This document shows, piece after piece, positions 22,967-30,784 of a stretch of DNA of 33,632 nucleotides. The notes beneath the pieces were generated by a model. It made no database searches, was not told the origin of the DNA, and worked only from the letters and a program-made list of their open reading frames with translations. The position numbers and the translations under genes were made by a program. The stretch comes from Oscillospiraceae bacterium (GTDB lineage: Bacteria; Bacillota; Clostridia; Oscillospirales; Oscillospiraceae). Positions within the stretch are counted from its first letter, which is position 1, and the number at the start of each line of letters is the position of its first letter. Location: the NCBI GenBank assembly GCA_031270395.1, contig JAISXU010000018.1:1-33632 (forward strand), in the 5' to 3' direction.

Positions 22967-23290
22967 ATGTCGCTAAAGGGCATAGACGCGCAAATCATGG
23001 TCACGCGTACGACGGACGCCTCGCGGGAATCGAGCCGCATGGCGTACAGAGGCGAACTCGCGCAGGATTATCTCAGCGTACAGGCGCGCGTGGAGAGTGA
23101 CGTCGGGCGTGAGCGTGTGGCAAAGACGACCAAGCCGGAACAGGCGGAATTCCACCCCGACGACGGCGGCGGAAGCGGCGCAGCGGACGACGGCGGAGCG
23201 GACGCGGGAGGCGGGGAACAGCGCGGCGCCTCGACCGGTGACGAGTATCTCGTACCGGCTGAGGAACACATTATTGATATAAGGATTTGA
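22967..23290 (+). CDS. Conserved hypothetical protein of the flagellar operon
   Basis: A small soluble protein of 107 residues. The N-terminal 55 residues (SLKGIDAQIMVTRTTDASRE) are predicted helical and resemble proteins found between sigma-28 and swrB in Clostridia. The middle (about 60-92) is Gly/Asp/Ala-rich and probably disordered. The C terminus EEHIIDIRI returns to a conserved-looking strand. No catalytic motif is seen. AGGGGGGAG lies at a good distance before ATG 22967. The 3' end overlaps the start of the SwrB-like gene, so they are co-translated. Function unknown. Confidence 0.8.
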   Translation: MSLKGIDAQIMVTRTTDASRESSRMAYRGELAQDYLSVQARVESDVGRERVAKTTKPEQAEFHPDDGGGSGAADDGGADAGGGEQRGASTGDEYLVPAEEHIIDIRI

Positions 23291-24141
23291 TGACTATGGA
23301 TGCGCAATTATTGATAATTATTGTCCTCCTGATAGTGAATATCTGCACCGTCGCGTTTTTGAGCAGATACATGTACAGGGATCTGAGGCGCCGGAGTAAA
23401 GCGGTCGAAGAAAAAAACAGCGAGCTCCTGAAGATGTACGAGAGCATTGAGGGCTTTATGAATACGTTTTATACGGAGACTAACGCGCTCAAGGCGGAGG
23501 TCGCGGAGGTCAGGGCCAACATCGACGACGTGAGATTGCGCACTGCCTCGCAGGTGAAGGACGTGTTCTATACCGAGACGAACGCGCTCAAGGCGGAGCT
23601 CACGCTTCTGAAGAATAACGCGGAGGAAGTTCGTCCGCGCACGATCTCTCAGGTGAAGGATATGCTCTACTCCGAAACGGACGCGCTCAGAGCGGAGCTC
23701 GCGGAGGTGAGGGCCGGCGCGGACGCCGCGTGCGAGAGAGTCGCCGCGCAGCTGAGGGACGCGCTCTACGCCGGAATCGACGCGCTCAGGTCGGAAGTCG
23801 CGTTGCTGCGCGAGGACGCGGAGGAATTGAGGACGCGGACGGTTCCGCAGGATAAGAAGGAGCGCGCGAAACGGGGGCGGCCCCGTGCGGTTCGGGAGGA
23901 GAACGAGCCGCAGCCCGGCGCACGGGACGCGGGCGAGACGGGCGAGGGCGGACCCGGTACGGAGGAGGCCGCCGGCGCGGTGAGCGCCGGCGCGCCGGGC
24001 GGTGAGACGAGGATCGACGGCGTCATGCGGATGCACCGCGAGGGCAAATCGCGGCAGGACATAGCAAAAGAGATGAACATGACAAAGAACGAGGTCGATC
24101 TCATTATCAATCTGCGCGAGATAATGCCGAGCGGCGGCTGA
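23290..24141 (+). CDS. swrB: SwrB-like membrane coiled-coil protein with four 33-residue repeats
   Basis: About 283 residues. One N-terminal helix (about 5-25) is followed by a long coiled coil, a disordered Gly/Glu/Arg-rich linker (about 192-237), and a C-terminal helix-turn-helix-like motif (MHREGKSRQDIAKEMNMTKN then EVDLIINL). That C-terminal motif and the position next to sigma-28 match SwrB/YlxL (DUF6115), which in Bacillus promotes FliP activation and basal-body maturation. The coiled part contains four tandem 33-residue repeats beginning FYTETNALKAE, FYTETNALKAE, LYSETDALRAE and LYAGIDALRSE. The start is ATG 23290 or 23296. The repeats make this longer than typical SwrB. Confidence 0.75.
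   Translation: MTMDAQLLIIIVLLIVNICTVAFLSRYMYRDLRRRSKAVEEKNSELLKMYESIEGFMNTFYTETNALKAEVAEVRANIDDVRLRTASQVKDVFYTETNALKAELTLLKNNAEEVRPRTISQVKDMLYSETDALRAELAEVRAGADAACERVAAQLRDALYAGIDALRSEVALLREDAEELRTRTVPQDKKERAKRGRPRAVREENEPQPGARDAGETGEGGPGTEEAAGAVSAGAPGGETRIDGVMRMHREGKSRQDIAKEMNMTKNEVDLIINLREIMPSGG
23467..23862 (+). repeat. Four tandem 99-bp coding repeats in swrB
   Basis: Each 99-bp unit encodes 33 residues, and the units abut exactly (starts at 23467, 23566, 23665 and 23764). Units 1 and 2 share their first 11 residues exactly, and units 3 and 4 are more diverged. Because 33 is three hendecads, a right-handed or hendecad coiled coil would be extended by a whole number of turns per unit. Confidence 0.85.
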
Positions 24142-24174
24142 GGGCCTGTATCCACGGCGCCTTAATTTTTCCGC

Positions 24175-24202
24175 TAAAGTTGCGGCGGATATGTGACGAT
24201 AA
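24175..24202 (+). promoter_or_regulatory. Sigma-28 (FliA/SigD) promoter before flgF
   Basis: TAAA (24175-24178), a 16-bp spacer and GACGATAA (24195-24202) resemble the sigma-28 consensus TAAA-N15-GCCGATAA. It lies in the 85-bp gap between swrB and flgF, the only sizeable gap in the second half of the operon, and would start transcription near 24208. It would give FliA-dependent expression of flgF, flgG, yvyF, flgM, flgN, flgK and flgL. Confidence 0.6.
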
Positions 24203-24236
24203 TACAATTAGTCTATGAAAGGCCGGGGTGCGTCGG

Positions 24237-25031
24237 ATGGTTCGAGGGCAGTATATCGCGGGTACGGGCATGTTGCTCCAGCGCAGAAGGATGGAGACAA
24301 TAACAAACAACATAACGAACGTCGATACCACGGGGTATAAGAAGGAAAATCTGGTGTCGCATACCTTCGACGCCGTCATGTTGCAGCGCGTAAACGACGA
24401 CGACGACGACGCGTTCGGCCCCGCCGAGATAGTCGGTATACGCCGTACGGCGGAGGCGCCGCTCGTCGGGCCGATGAATTACGGGACTCAGATAGACCAG
24501 CTGTATGTGGATTACTCGCAGGGTGGCTTTGAGGAGACGGACCGCTCTACGGACATGGCGCTCACGGGCGACGTGTTCTTCGTACTGGAGACGCCGGCAG
24601 GGGAGAGGTACAGCCGCGCCGGCGCGTTTTTGGTGGACGTGGAGGGCTATCTCATCGACGCCGAGGGCAACTATGTGCAGGGTACGAACGGTCGCATATA
24701 CGTTGGCGGCAACAGCTTCTCCACCGACAGTGCCGGCAATATCGCCATAAACGGCGAGTATTCCAATACCTTGCGCGTGGTCTCGTTTGAGGATAACAAC
24801 ACGCTGCGCAAGCAGGGCGGGAATCTGTTCTATTCGACGGCGGAGCCCGCGGCGGTGGCCGGGCAGTATGAAGTCAAGCAGGGCTTTTTGGAGAACTCAA
24901 ACGTCGATGTGGGGCGCGAGATGGTGGATATGCTCACGGTGTACCGGGCCTACGAGACGAACCAGCGGATGCTCACCATGATAGACGAGATCGTTGGCAA
25001 GGCCGTAAACGACATAGGCCGGCTGAGATAA
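24237..25031 (+). CDS. flgF: Flagellar rod protein FlgF (FlhO-like)
   Basis: Distal-rod family protein of 264 residues. The N terminus MVRGQYIAGTGMLLQRRRME and then NNITNVDTTGYKKE carries the rod/hook signature. The C-terminal GFLENSNVDVGREMVDMLTV followed by YRAYETNQRML is the conserved coiled end. It lies next to a second FlgG-type gene, as flhO-flhP do in Bacillus, and I call this one FlgF because it is the less FlgG-like of the two. The start is ATG 24237 by family alignment; GTG 24228, with AAAGG 5 nt upstream, is a real alternative. A run of five Asp residues at about 57-61 is unusual. Confidence 0.85.
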   Translation: MVRGQYIAGTGMLLQRRRMETITNNITNVDTTGYKKENLVSHTFDAVMLQRVNDDDDDAFGPAEIVGIRRTAEAPLVGPMNYGTQIDQLYVDYSQGGFEETDRSTDMALTGDVFFVLETPAGERYSRAGAFLVDVEGYLIDAEGNYVQGTNGRIYVGGNSFSTDSAGNIAINGEYSNTLRVVSFEDNNTLRKQGGNLFYSTAEPAAVAGQYEVKQGFLENSNVDVGREMVDMLTVYRAYETNQRMLTMIDEIVGKAVNDIGRLR

Positions 25032-25047
25032 GGGGCGTAAATTACAA

Positions 25048-25824
25048 ATGTACGAAGCCGTAATGATAGCCGCGACGGGGCTTACAAACCAGCAGCGCCG
25101 TCTCGATACGATAGCGGACAACATAGCCAACGCGAATATGACGGGGTTTCGGGCGTCGCGTCTCGACTTCAAGGACGCGCTGTACACGGCGGGGATCGTA
25201 CCGGCGGCGCCGCGCACGCCGGACGGCAACCAACAGAAGGGTCACGGCGTGGCGACGGCGGCCATAACGCGCGAGACCAGACAGGGCAGCATCACGGAGA
25301 CGGGCGGACATCTCGATTTTGCGATAGAGGGCGACGGTTTTTTTGAGCTGTCGGACGCGGGCGGCGGGAGAATGTACACGCGCGGCGGCAATTTCTACTT
25401 CTCCAACGTCGGGGACGGGTTGGCGCTTGTGAGCGCCAACGGGTATTTTGTCAATGACGCGGACGGGAACGCGATAATAGCGCCGCACGGCACTTCCGGG
25501 GTGAGCGTATCGGAGGACGGCGTGCTGTCCTTTCAGACGACCGACGGCCAAACAGCACAGGCGCGTCTGGGCATATACGGTTTCCGCAATGTTATGGGAC
25601 TGAACGCGGCGGGGAGCGGCAATTACACCGAGAGCGGCATATCCGGCGAGATGTTCACAACAGAGGGCGCGCGCGTCATGCAGGGCTTTCTGGAGAACTC
25701 CAATACGGATCTTGCCCGCGAGATGACGCTTATGATCCGCTCGCAGAGGGCGTTTTCGCTGGCGAGCCGCGCGCTGACCACGGCGGATGATATGGAACAG
25801 CTTGCGAATAACCTTAGAAGATAG
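25048..25824 (+). CDS. flgG: Flagellar distal rod protein FlgG (FlhP-like)
   Basis: Forms the distal rod. The 258 residues match the family. The N terminus (MYEAVMIAATGLTNQQRRLD, then IADNIANANMTGFRASR) and the C terminus (QGFLENSNTDLAREMTLMIR, then SQRAFSLASRAL) are the paired coiled-coil ends of rod proteins. The central domain (LDFAIEGDGFFEL, YTRGGNF) is the FlgG/FlgE beta domain. It follows flgF after 16 bp. Confidence 0.93.
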   Translation: MYEAVMIAATGLTNQQRRLDTIADNIANANMTGFRASRLDFKDALYTAGIVPAAPRTPDGNQQKGHGVATAAITRETRQGSITETGGHLDFAIEGDGFFELSDAGGGRMYTRGGNFYFSNVGDGLALVSANGYFVNDADGNAIIAPHGTSGVSVSEDGVLSFQTTDGQTAQARLGIYGFRNVMGLNAAGSGNYTESGISGEMFTTEGARVMQGFLENSNTDLAREMTLMIRSQRAFSLASRALTTADDMEQLANNLRR

Positions 25825-25841
25825 CGACTGAGGTGACGGCG

Positions 25842-26288
25842 TTGTCAGAAAATATTATTGTTACCCAGTGTAGAATATGCCGGAAGCCGTTTCAGAGCTT
25901 GGGCGGAAAGATATGTAACGTGTGTCTTGACCGTATAGAAAAGGACTTGACACTCATAAGAGATTATCTCGACAGCGATCAAAAAAGCCGGACTATCGAG
26001 GACGTAGAGCGGCGTACAGGCGTTTCTAAGGAGATAATTATACACCTCCTGAAGGAAGGCAGAATATCGATTGATGATCCGAGCGGCGGAACGCTGTGCT
26101 GCGGGTTGTGCGGTAAAGCAATATCGACAGGGCGGTTTTGCGAGGCGTGTAAAAACAAATTTGTCGAGAAGATCGACAACCTGACGCCGCCCCTGGCCGA
26201 GGTCAAAAAGAAGCCGGAGGTGAGACGTCAGGAAGCCCGGCGCTCGAAGATGCACATCGCGGCGAAAATGCGCGACGACGGCAAGTAG
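25842..26288 (+). CDS. yvyF: YvyF-like flagellar operon zinc-ribbon protein
   Basis: Small protein of about 148 residues of the family found between rod genes and flgM in Firmicutes. Two zinc-ribbon-like knuckle pairs are visible: CRIC with CNVC at the N terminus, and CGLC with CEAC near residues 87-106. A MerR-like helix (TIEDVERRTGVSKEIIIHLL) lies between them. The tail is basic. Members are thought to modulate flagellar gene expression, but the mechanism is not established. The start is TTG 25842, because GAGGTG lies 6 nt upstream; the in-frame GTG at 25833 has no ribosome binding site. Confidence 0.85.
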   Translation: MSENIIVTQCRICRKPFQSLGGKICNVCLDRIEKDLTLIRDYLDSDQKSRTIEDVERRTGVSKEIIIHLLKEGRISIDDPSGGTLCCGLCGKAISTGRFCEACKNKFVEKIDNLTPPLAEVKKKPEVRRQEARRSKMHIAAKMRDDGK

Positions 26289-26308
26289 GTTTAAGAGGGA
26301 GCGACATT

Positions 26309-26602
26309 ATGAAAATCAACACAAATCCGGTAACTAACCGAGACGTGCTGCTGCGATACACCGCGGGCAGGGCGAAGCCCGTCAGTACGGGCGCCGCGCC
26401 GTCGCAGGCGGATAAGGTGACGTTTTCCGACGAGGCGCTGAGCTTTTCAAAGGTCATCTCCCGCGCGCGCGAGTCAATAGAGACGCGCTCCGCGGAGGAG
26501 AACGCGCGTATCGGCGAGCTAAAGGAGTCCGTGCGGCGCGGCGAGTACAGGATAGACAGCGAGAAGATAGCGGAGAGCATAGTCTCCGGCATCTGGCTGT
26601 GA
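26309..26602 (+). CDS. flgM: Anti-sigma-28 factor FlgM
   Basis: Binds and silences the FliA-type sigma factor until the hook is finished, then is exported. The 97 residues fit. A disordered N-terminal half is followed by the conserved C-terminal helices (KVTFSDEALSFSKVISRARE and ELKESVRRGEYRIDSEKIAE, then SIVSGIW). GAGGGAG precedes ATG 26309 at 5-7 nt. Having both FliA and FlgM in this operon gives it the full sigma-28 checkpoint. Confidence 0.93.
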   Translation: MKINTNPVTNRDVLLRYTAGRAKPVSTGAAPSQADKVTFSDEALSFSKVISRARESIETRSAEENARIGELKESVRRGEYRIDSEKIAESIVSGIWL

Positions 26603-26621
26603 GTGCTCCGGGTGTGCGGCG

Positions 26622-27125
26622 GTGAGACGTGAGATCGCGGATATGTGCGCGGTATTGGAGCGGCAGTGGCAGGTGCAAAAGGAGCTTCTCGCGCTCGCGC
26701 ATGAAAAGGGGCGCGTGATAATATCGGGCGATACAGTGCGCCTGGGCGAGATAAGCGCGGAGGAGATGAGGCTGATTTCCGGGAGCGCCGCCATTGAGAG
26801 AGAGCGGTCGGCGCTTATACCGGGCGTGACGTCTCTGCTCGGAGCGGACGGCGGCGGGACTGTCAGCGCTATGGCGGAGCGCGCGGCGCCGGACGAGTCG
26901 AGTGCGCTGCGCAAGCTGCAAAGAGAGCTGACAGAGACGGTGCGCGCGCTGCGCGACGCGAACGCGGCGAACGGTGAGCTGCTTGACGCGCAGCTCGAGT
27001 ACACCGATATAATGCTCAGCGTAATAGCGCCGAGACAGGACGCGCTAAATAATTATTACGGAGACGACGGCAGGACGCGCGGCGGCGAATTGAGGCGCGC
27101 GGGATTTTTAGACGGCGTAGTCTAG
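26622..27125 (+). CDS. flgN: FlgN-type export chaperone
   Basis: Cytoplasmic chaperone that holds FlgK and FlgL until export. The 167 residues are mostly helical; the long N-terminal helix (IADMCAVLERQWQVQKELLA) and the second helix (SALRKLQRELTETVRALRDA, then NAANGELLDAQLEYTDIML) match FlgN. FlgN proteins are weakly conserved, so the position between flgM and flgK adds weight. The start is GTG 26622, about 20 bp after flgM. Confidence 0.85.
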   Translation: MRREIADMCAVLERQWQVQKELLALAHEKGRVIISGDTVRLGEISAEEMRLISGSAAIERERSALIPGVTSLLGADGGGTVSAMAERAAPDESSALRKLQRELTETVRALRDANAANGELLDAQLEYTDIMLSVIAPRQDALNNYYGDDGRTRGGELRRAGFLDGVV

Positions 27126-27146
27126 ACAGGGAAGGAAGCTTTCAGT

Positions 27147-28820
27147 ATGAGCGTCAGACCTACTTTTTTTGGGTTGGAGATAGCGAAAACCGGACTGTTC
27201 GTGAGCCAGAAGGGTCTCGACGTCACGGGGCATAACGTGGCGAACGCCGATACCGAGGGCTATACGCGCCAGAGACTCGTAAATACCGCGTACGAGCCGT
27301 ACTCCGTCCCGACGCTTCTGCGACCCGTCGATCAGGCGCTGGTTGGCGGCGGCGCTCATGTGATGATACTCGATCAGATCCGCGACCAGTTCCTCGACAG
27401 GCAGTACAGGACGGAGAGCTCGACGCTGGGCTACTGGAGCGCCAGAACACAGGGCCTCACATACGTCGAGGGACTGTTTGAGGGGGAGGAGACGGCAAAC
27501 CTTACGGAGAGTCTGAACAGCTTCTTCACGGCGCTGAACGTGGATTCAAACCAGCCCGAATCGGGGGCGTTCCGGACGAATCTGCGGGAGACGGCGCAGA
27601 CGCTGATTACCGATCTTAATTTGCTCTATGAGCGTCTTGAGCAGCAGCAGCTCGCTCTCGATAAGACGACGGAAATTCTGACGAGCAATATAAATGACAT
27701 CGCCGCGCAGATTGCCGACCTGAACGGGGCTATTTACAGATACGAGATCGACGGACAGCCCGCCAACGATCTGCGGGACAAGCGAAATCTGCTTGTCGAC
27801 AAGCTCTCGGAAATTGTGGATATTGAGTACGGAGAGACCGGCGATCCCGGTCAGGCCTTTGGGGGGAAATTCTGGCTGTCGATAGGCGGCGTCAACCTCG
27901 TCAATCACATTTCCGCCGGAGAGCTGCGGTGCGTGAGCGCCGGCAACACCAACATAGTGGCAAACGAGCTGCTGACCGAGGTAAATATGCCGGTGTGGGT
28001 CGCCGACGCGAACGGGGGCAACCCCGGCGCAGGGTTGGATATAAAAGAGGGCAAGCTGAAGGCGACTATCGATCTGCGCGACAGCGCGGAGTTCGACGAC
28101 GCGGACGCCACGATCAGCCCGGGCATACCGTATTTTATGGAACAGCTGAACAACCTGGCGCGGGCTGTGGTGCAGGAGATAAACGACGTGCACTATAGTG
28201 GGTGGACGTCCTCAAACGCGCCGGGAGGGTCGCACGACGGGGTGCTTTTCTTCAATTTTGAGGGCAGTACATACACCGACGCCACAGCGCTCAAGGCCAG
28301 CATCCATGAGGTCACGGCGGGCAATATCAGACTTGATCAGGCAATTATGGACGATCTGAATAATATCGCGGCGTCTGAATACAAGATCGTGCTCGACCCG
28401 AGCGATCCGGCATACAACCCGAACGGCGCCGTCGATCCGAACATCGATAAGACGACGCACGAGGGCAATCAGGTAAACGTCGCCAAGATGTACAGCGTCA
28501 TTCAGAGTAACAGTATCACGCTGACGCTGCCGCTGCCGTCCGGAACCGTTTCCGTCGGCGGGTTGTTTGATTTCCTCGACGGCATAATCAACGACGTCGC
28601 CGTGACGCTCAATACAAGCAAGAGCTTTGAGGACGCGAGGTCTGTTCAGACGCTCGCGGTGGCCAACCAGAGGGAGTCGGTATCCGGCGTAAATCTCGAC
28701 GAGGAGATGACAAACCTCATCAAATATCAGCACGCGTACGGCAGCGCGGCCCGCGTCATAACCGCGATGGACGAGGCGCTGGACGTGCTGATAAACAAGA
28801 TGGGCGTTGTCGGAAGGTAG
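27147..28820 (+). CDS. flgK: Hook-filament junction protein FlgK (HAP1)
   Basis: First hook-associated protein, exported after the hook. It has 557 residues. The N terminus (FFGLEIAKTGLFVSQKGLDV, then TGHNVANADTEGYTRQRLV) and the C terminus (SGVNLDEEMTNLIKYQHAYG, then SAARVITAMDEALDVLI) are the conserved polymerisation ends, and the middle is variable. GGAAGG precedes ATG 27147 by 9 nt. The central region (about 230-470) contains no catalytic motif. It acts with FlgL and FlgN. Confidence 0.95.
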   Translation: MSVRPTFFGLEIAKTGLFVSQKGLDVTGHNVANADTEGYTRQRLVNTAYEPYSVPTLLRPVDQALVGGGAHVMILDQIRDQFLDRQYRTESSTLGYWSARTQGLTYVEGLFEGEETANLTESLNSFFTALNVDSNQPESGAFRTNLRETAQTLITDLNLLYERLEQQQLALDKTTEILTSNINDIAAQIADLNGAIYRYEIDGQPANDLRDKRNLLVDKLSEIVDIEYGETGDPGQAFGGKFWLSIGGVNLVNHISAGELRCVSAGNTNIVANELLTEVNMPVWVADANGGNPGAGLDIKEGKLKATIDLRDSAEFDDADATISPGIPYFMEQLNNLARAVVQEINDVHYSGWTSSNAPGGSHDGVLFFNFEGSTYTDATALKASIHEVTAGNIRLDQAIMDDLNNIAASEYKIVLDPSDPAYNPNGAVDPNIDKTTHEGNQVNVAKMYSVIQSNSITLTLPLPSGTVSVGGLFDFLDGIINDVAVTLNTSKSFEDARSVQTLAVANQRESVSGVNLDEEMTNLIKYQHAYGSAARVITAMDEALDVLINKMGVVGR

Positions 28821-28832
28821 GGGAGTACAATT

Positions 28833-29807
28833 ATGCGCGTGACGAGTTCGATGCTTGTGAACAACTTTATGCACAATTTGGGCACGAATCTGCAAAAGGT
28901 GGACAAATTGCAGACGCAGCTCGCCAAAAACAGCAAATTCGCGCATATAAGCGACGATCCCATAGGCGTACTGTACGGGCGCAGCGCGCGTTACAACCTG
29001 CATCTGCTTGAACACTACAACAGCAACCTCGATTACGGCAAGACGTGGCTCACAAAAGCGGAGGACGGCCTGACGACGCTCAACGAGACGCTAGTGGACG
29101 CGTACAACGCGTGCATAGACAGCGCCACAGACGCCAAAACGAGTGAGGACAGAAAAGCGACCGCGCAGCTCATAGGGCAGCTGCGCGAGCATCTGCTCGA
29201 CGCGCTCAACGGAGCGGTCGGCGACAGATTTGTGTACGGCGCCTACAATACGACGGGGAATGTCGCTGCGGGCGACGACGCCGTCGTCCCGCCCTTCACG
29301 GTGGGGGAGGACGGGCACCTTAAATTCAACGGTATTGATCTCGTAACGGCGTCGTCCGCGGCAAAGGAGGCGCTGATGGAGGACGTGATCTCCTTTGAGA
29401 TGGGGCCGGGCATAGACATGGAGATAACGCTGAACGGGGTCGAGGTTGTACTATTTGACAAAGATGGAAATAACATCTATAATCTTCTCGACGACTTCTA
29501 TAATGTCATGTCCGACGACAACAGCACCGCGGAAGACGTCGCGGAATTCGTAAAGCCGCTTCAGGACGCGCAGGAGCACATTCTGGCGCTGACGTCGCAG
29601 ACGGGCGGCAGAATGAACCGGATTGAAATGCTGACGGCGCGGTACGAGCAGGACTACATCAACTATACGCAGATGAAGTCCGACGCCGAGGACGCGGACG
29701 AGGCGGAGCTCATAATGATGTACGAGATGGCGCGCGTGGTGTACGAGGCTTCACTGAAGACAGGCGCGAGCATAATGCAGATGTCGCTTCTGGACTTTTT
29801 GCAGTAA
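28833..29807 (+). CDS. flgL: Hook-filament junction protein FlgL (HAP3)
   Basis: Second junction protein, joining FlgK to the filament. The 324 residues include the flagellin-like N terminus (MRVTSSMLVNNFMHNLGTNL, then LQTQLAKNSKFAHISDDPIG) and the C terminus (NRIEMLTARYEQDYINYTQM, then EAELIMMYEMARVVYEASL). The start ATG 28833 follows flgK by 12 bp with AGGGGAG upstream. It is the last gene of the flagellar operon; fliW, csrA, fliD, fliS and flagellin, which often follow, are absent. Confidence 0.95.
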   Translation: MRVTSSMLVNNFMHNLGTNLQKVDKLQTQLAKNSKFAHISDDPIGVLYGRSARYNLHLLEHYNSNLDYGKTWLTKAEDGLTTLNETLVDAYNACIDSATDAKTSEDRKATAQLIGQLREHLLDALNGAVGDRFVYGAYNTTGNVAAGDDAVVPPFTVGEDGHLKFNGIDLVTASSAAKEALMEDVISFEMGPGIDMEITLNGVEVVLFDKDGNNIYNLLDDFYNVMSDDNSTAEDVAEFVKPLQDAQEHILALTSQTGGRMNRIEMLTARYEQDYINYTQMKSDAEDADEAELIMMYEMARVVYEASLKTGASIMQMSLLDFLQ

Positions 29808-29821
29808 GAATCAGTTCGTTT

Positions 29822-29866
29822 GCAAGCGCTTCGCGCTTACAACCGAGTTACGGGGGCAAGTAAGCG
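29822..29866. terminator. Hairpins between convergent flgL and tadA
   Basis: AAGCGC (29824-29829) pairs with GCGCTT (29833-29838) across a TTC loop, and an alternative pairing joins CGCTTAC (29834-29840) with GTAAGCG (29860-29866). The gap lies between converging genes, so this may end transcripts from both sides, although no long T-run is visible. Confidence 0.4.
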
Positions 29867-29876
29867 AAGCCGCGAT

Positions 29877-30371
29877 TCACTCGCGGCGAGCGTTATCCAC
29901 GCCTGTCCGCCCTCCCCTTTTCCTCCGCAATAATTGAAAAAACTCGCTCATTACCTCGGCGCACTCACTCTCCAGCACGCCGCCGACGACCGCCGTCCCG
30001 CAACCGTAATTTTCCATAAAAAGATTTACAACGCTCCCGCATGACCCGGACGCCGGCTCGCGCGCGCCGTAGTAGAGCCGCTCTATGCGCGCGTTCATGA
30101 CGGCGCCCGCGCACATGGGACACGGCTCCAGCGTCACGTACAGCCGGCAGCCCGTCAGCCGCCAGTCGCCCATGCTGCGGCACGCCTCCCCTATCGCCAG
30201 TATCTCGGCGTGCGCCACGGCGCTGCGCTCCCTCTCGCGCCTGTTGCGCCCGCGCCCAACTACCCGCCCCTCCGCGTCCGTCACGACGCATCCTACGGGC
30301 GTCTCGCCGTCGCGCAGCGCCTCGCGCGCGAGCTCAAGCGCGAGCGACATATACCTCTCGTGCTCAGTCAA
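29877..30371 (-). CDS. tadA: tRNA-specific adenosine deaminase
   Basis: Converts wobble adenosine 34 of tRNA-Arg(ACG) to inosine; normally essential in bacteria. The 164 residues carry the complete zinc deaminase site: His54-Ala-Glu56 and PCPMC with Cys84 and Cys87, followed by AGA. The start is TTG at 30371, overlapping the stop of the upstream zincin gene by 4 nt, with CGGAG upstream. The C-terminal tail is basic, as is common for tRNA binding. Confidence 0.95.
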   Translation of the reverse strand: MTEHERYMSLALELAREALRDGETPVGCVVTDAEGRVVGRGRNRRERERSAVAHAEILAIGEACRSMGDWRLTGCRLYVTLEPCPMCAGAVMNARIERLYYGAREPASGSCGSVVNLFMENYGCGTAVVGGVLESECAEVMSEFFQLLRRKRGGRTGVDNARRE

Positions 30372-30742
30372 TTCAGTTCTCCGCCGCGCTTATAGCGCTC
30401 TATATCGCGCCTGTCCTTGTCCTCCAGCCCGTGCTCACCCGCCAGCGACTCGATGTGGTGCGTCAACTCGTGAAGCAGCAGCTTTTTCAACCGCTCCTTC
30501 ATCGCGCCGCGGCCCATCCTCGGATAGCTCTCGCACAGCGAGCCGTAGTATATGACAATGTACCTGCCCATGCCGTCGTGTCGGTACTCCCCCAGTACGC
30601 ACAGCCCGCCCGACGTATCGGCCGCGTGGTATTTTGTCTCCGGCAGCAGATTGACGCCGCCGTTCAGCTCGCCGTACAGTTCCTGTGGGATCTCGTACGC
30701 CGCCTCATCCAGAAGCGCGCTTATCTCGTCTATTGTAAACAA
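30368..30742 (-). CDS. Small zincin-like metallopeptidase family protein
   Basis: 124 residues. The zinc motif His91-Glu-Leu-Thr-His95 and the downstream GEHGLED resemble the compact minimal zincins (PF06262-like) found across Gram-positive bacteria. The N-terminal half is alpha-beta and shows no signal peptide, so it is probably cytoplasmic. The start is TTG 30742, preceded by AAGGAGG with ideal spacing. It is translationally coupled to tadA. The substrate is unknown, and protease activity is not proven for most members. Confidence 0.82.
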   Translation of the reverse strand: MFTIDEISALLDEAAYEIPQELYGELNGGVNLLPETKYHAADTSGGLCVLGEYRHDGMGRYIVIYYGSLCESYPRMGRGAMKERLKKLLLHELTHHIESLAGEHGLEDKDRRDIERYKRGGELN

Positions 30743-30784
30743 CCGCCGCCTCCTTCGCCGACGCCGCGAAGTCCGCCGGGCTTT

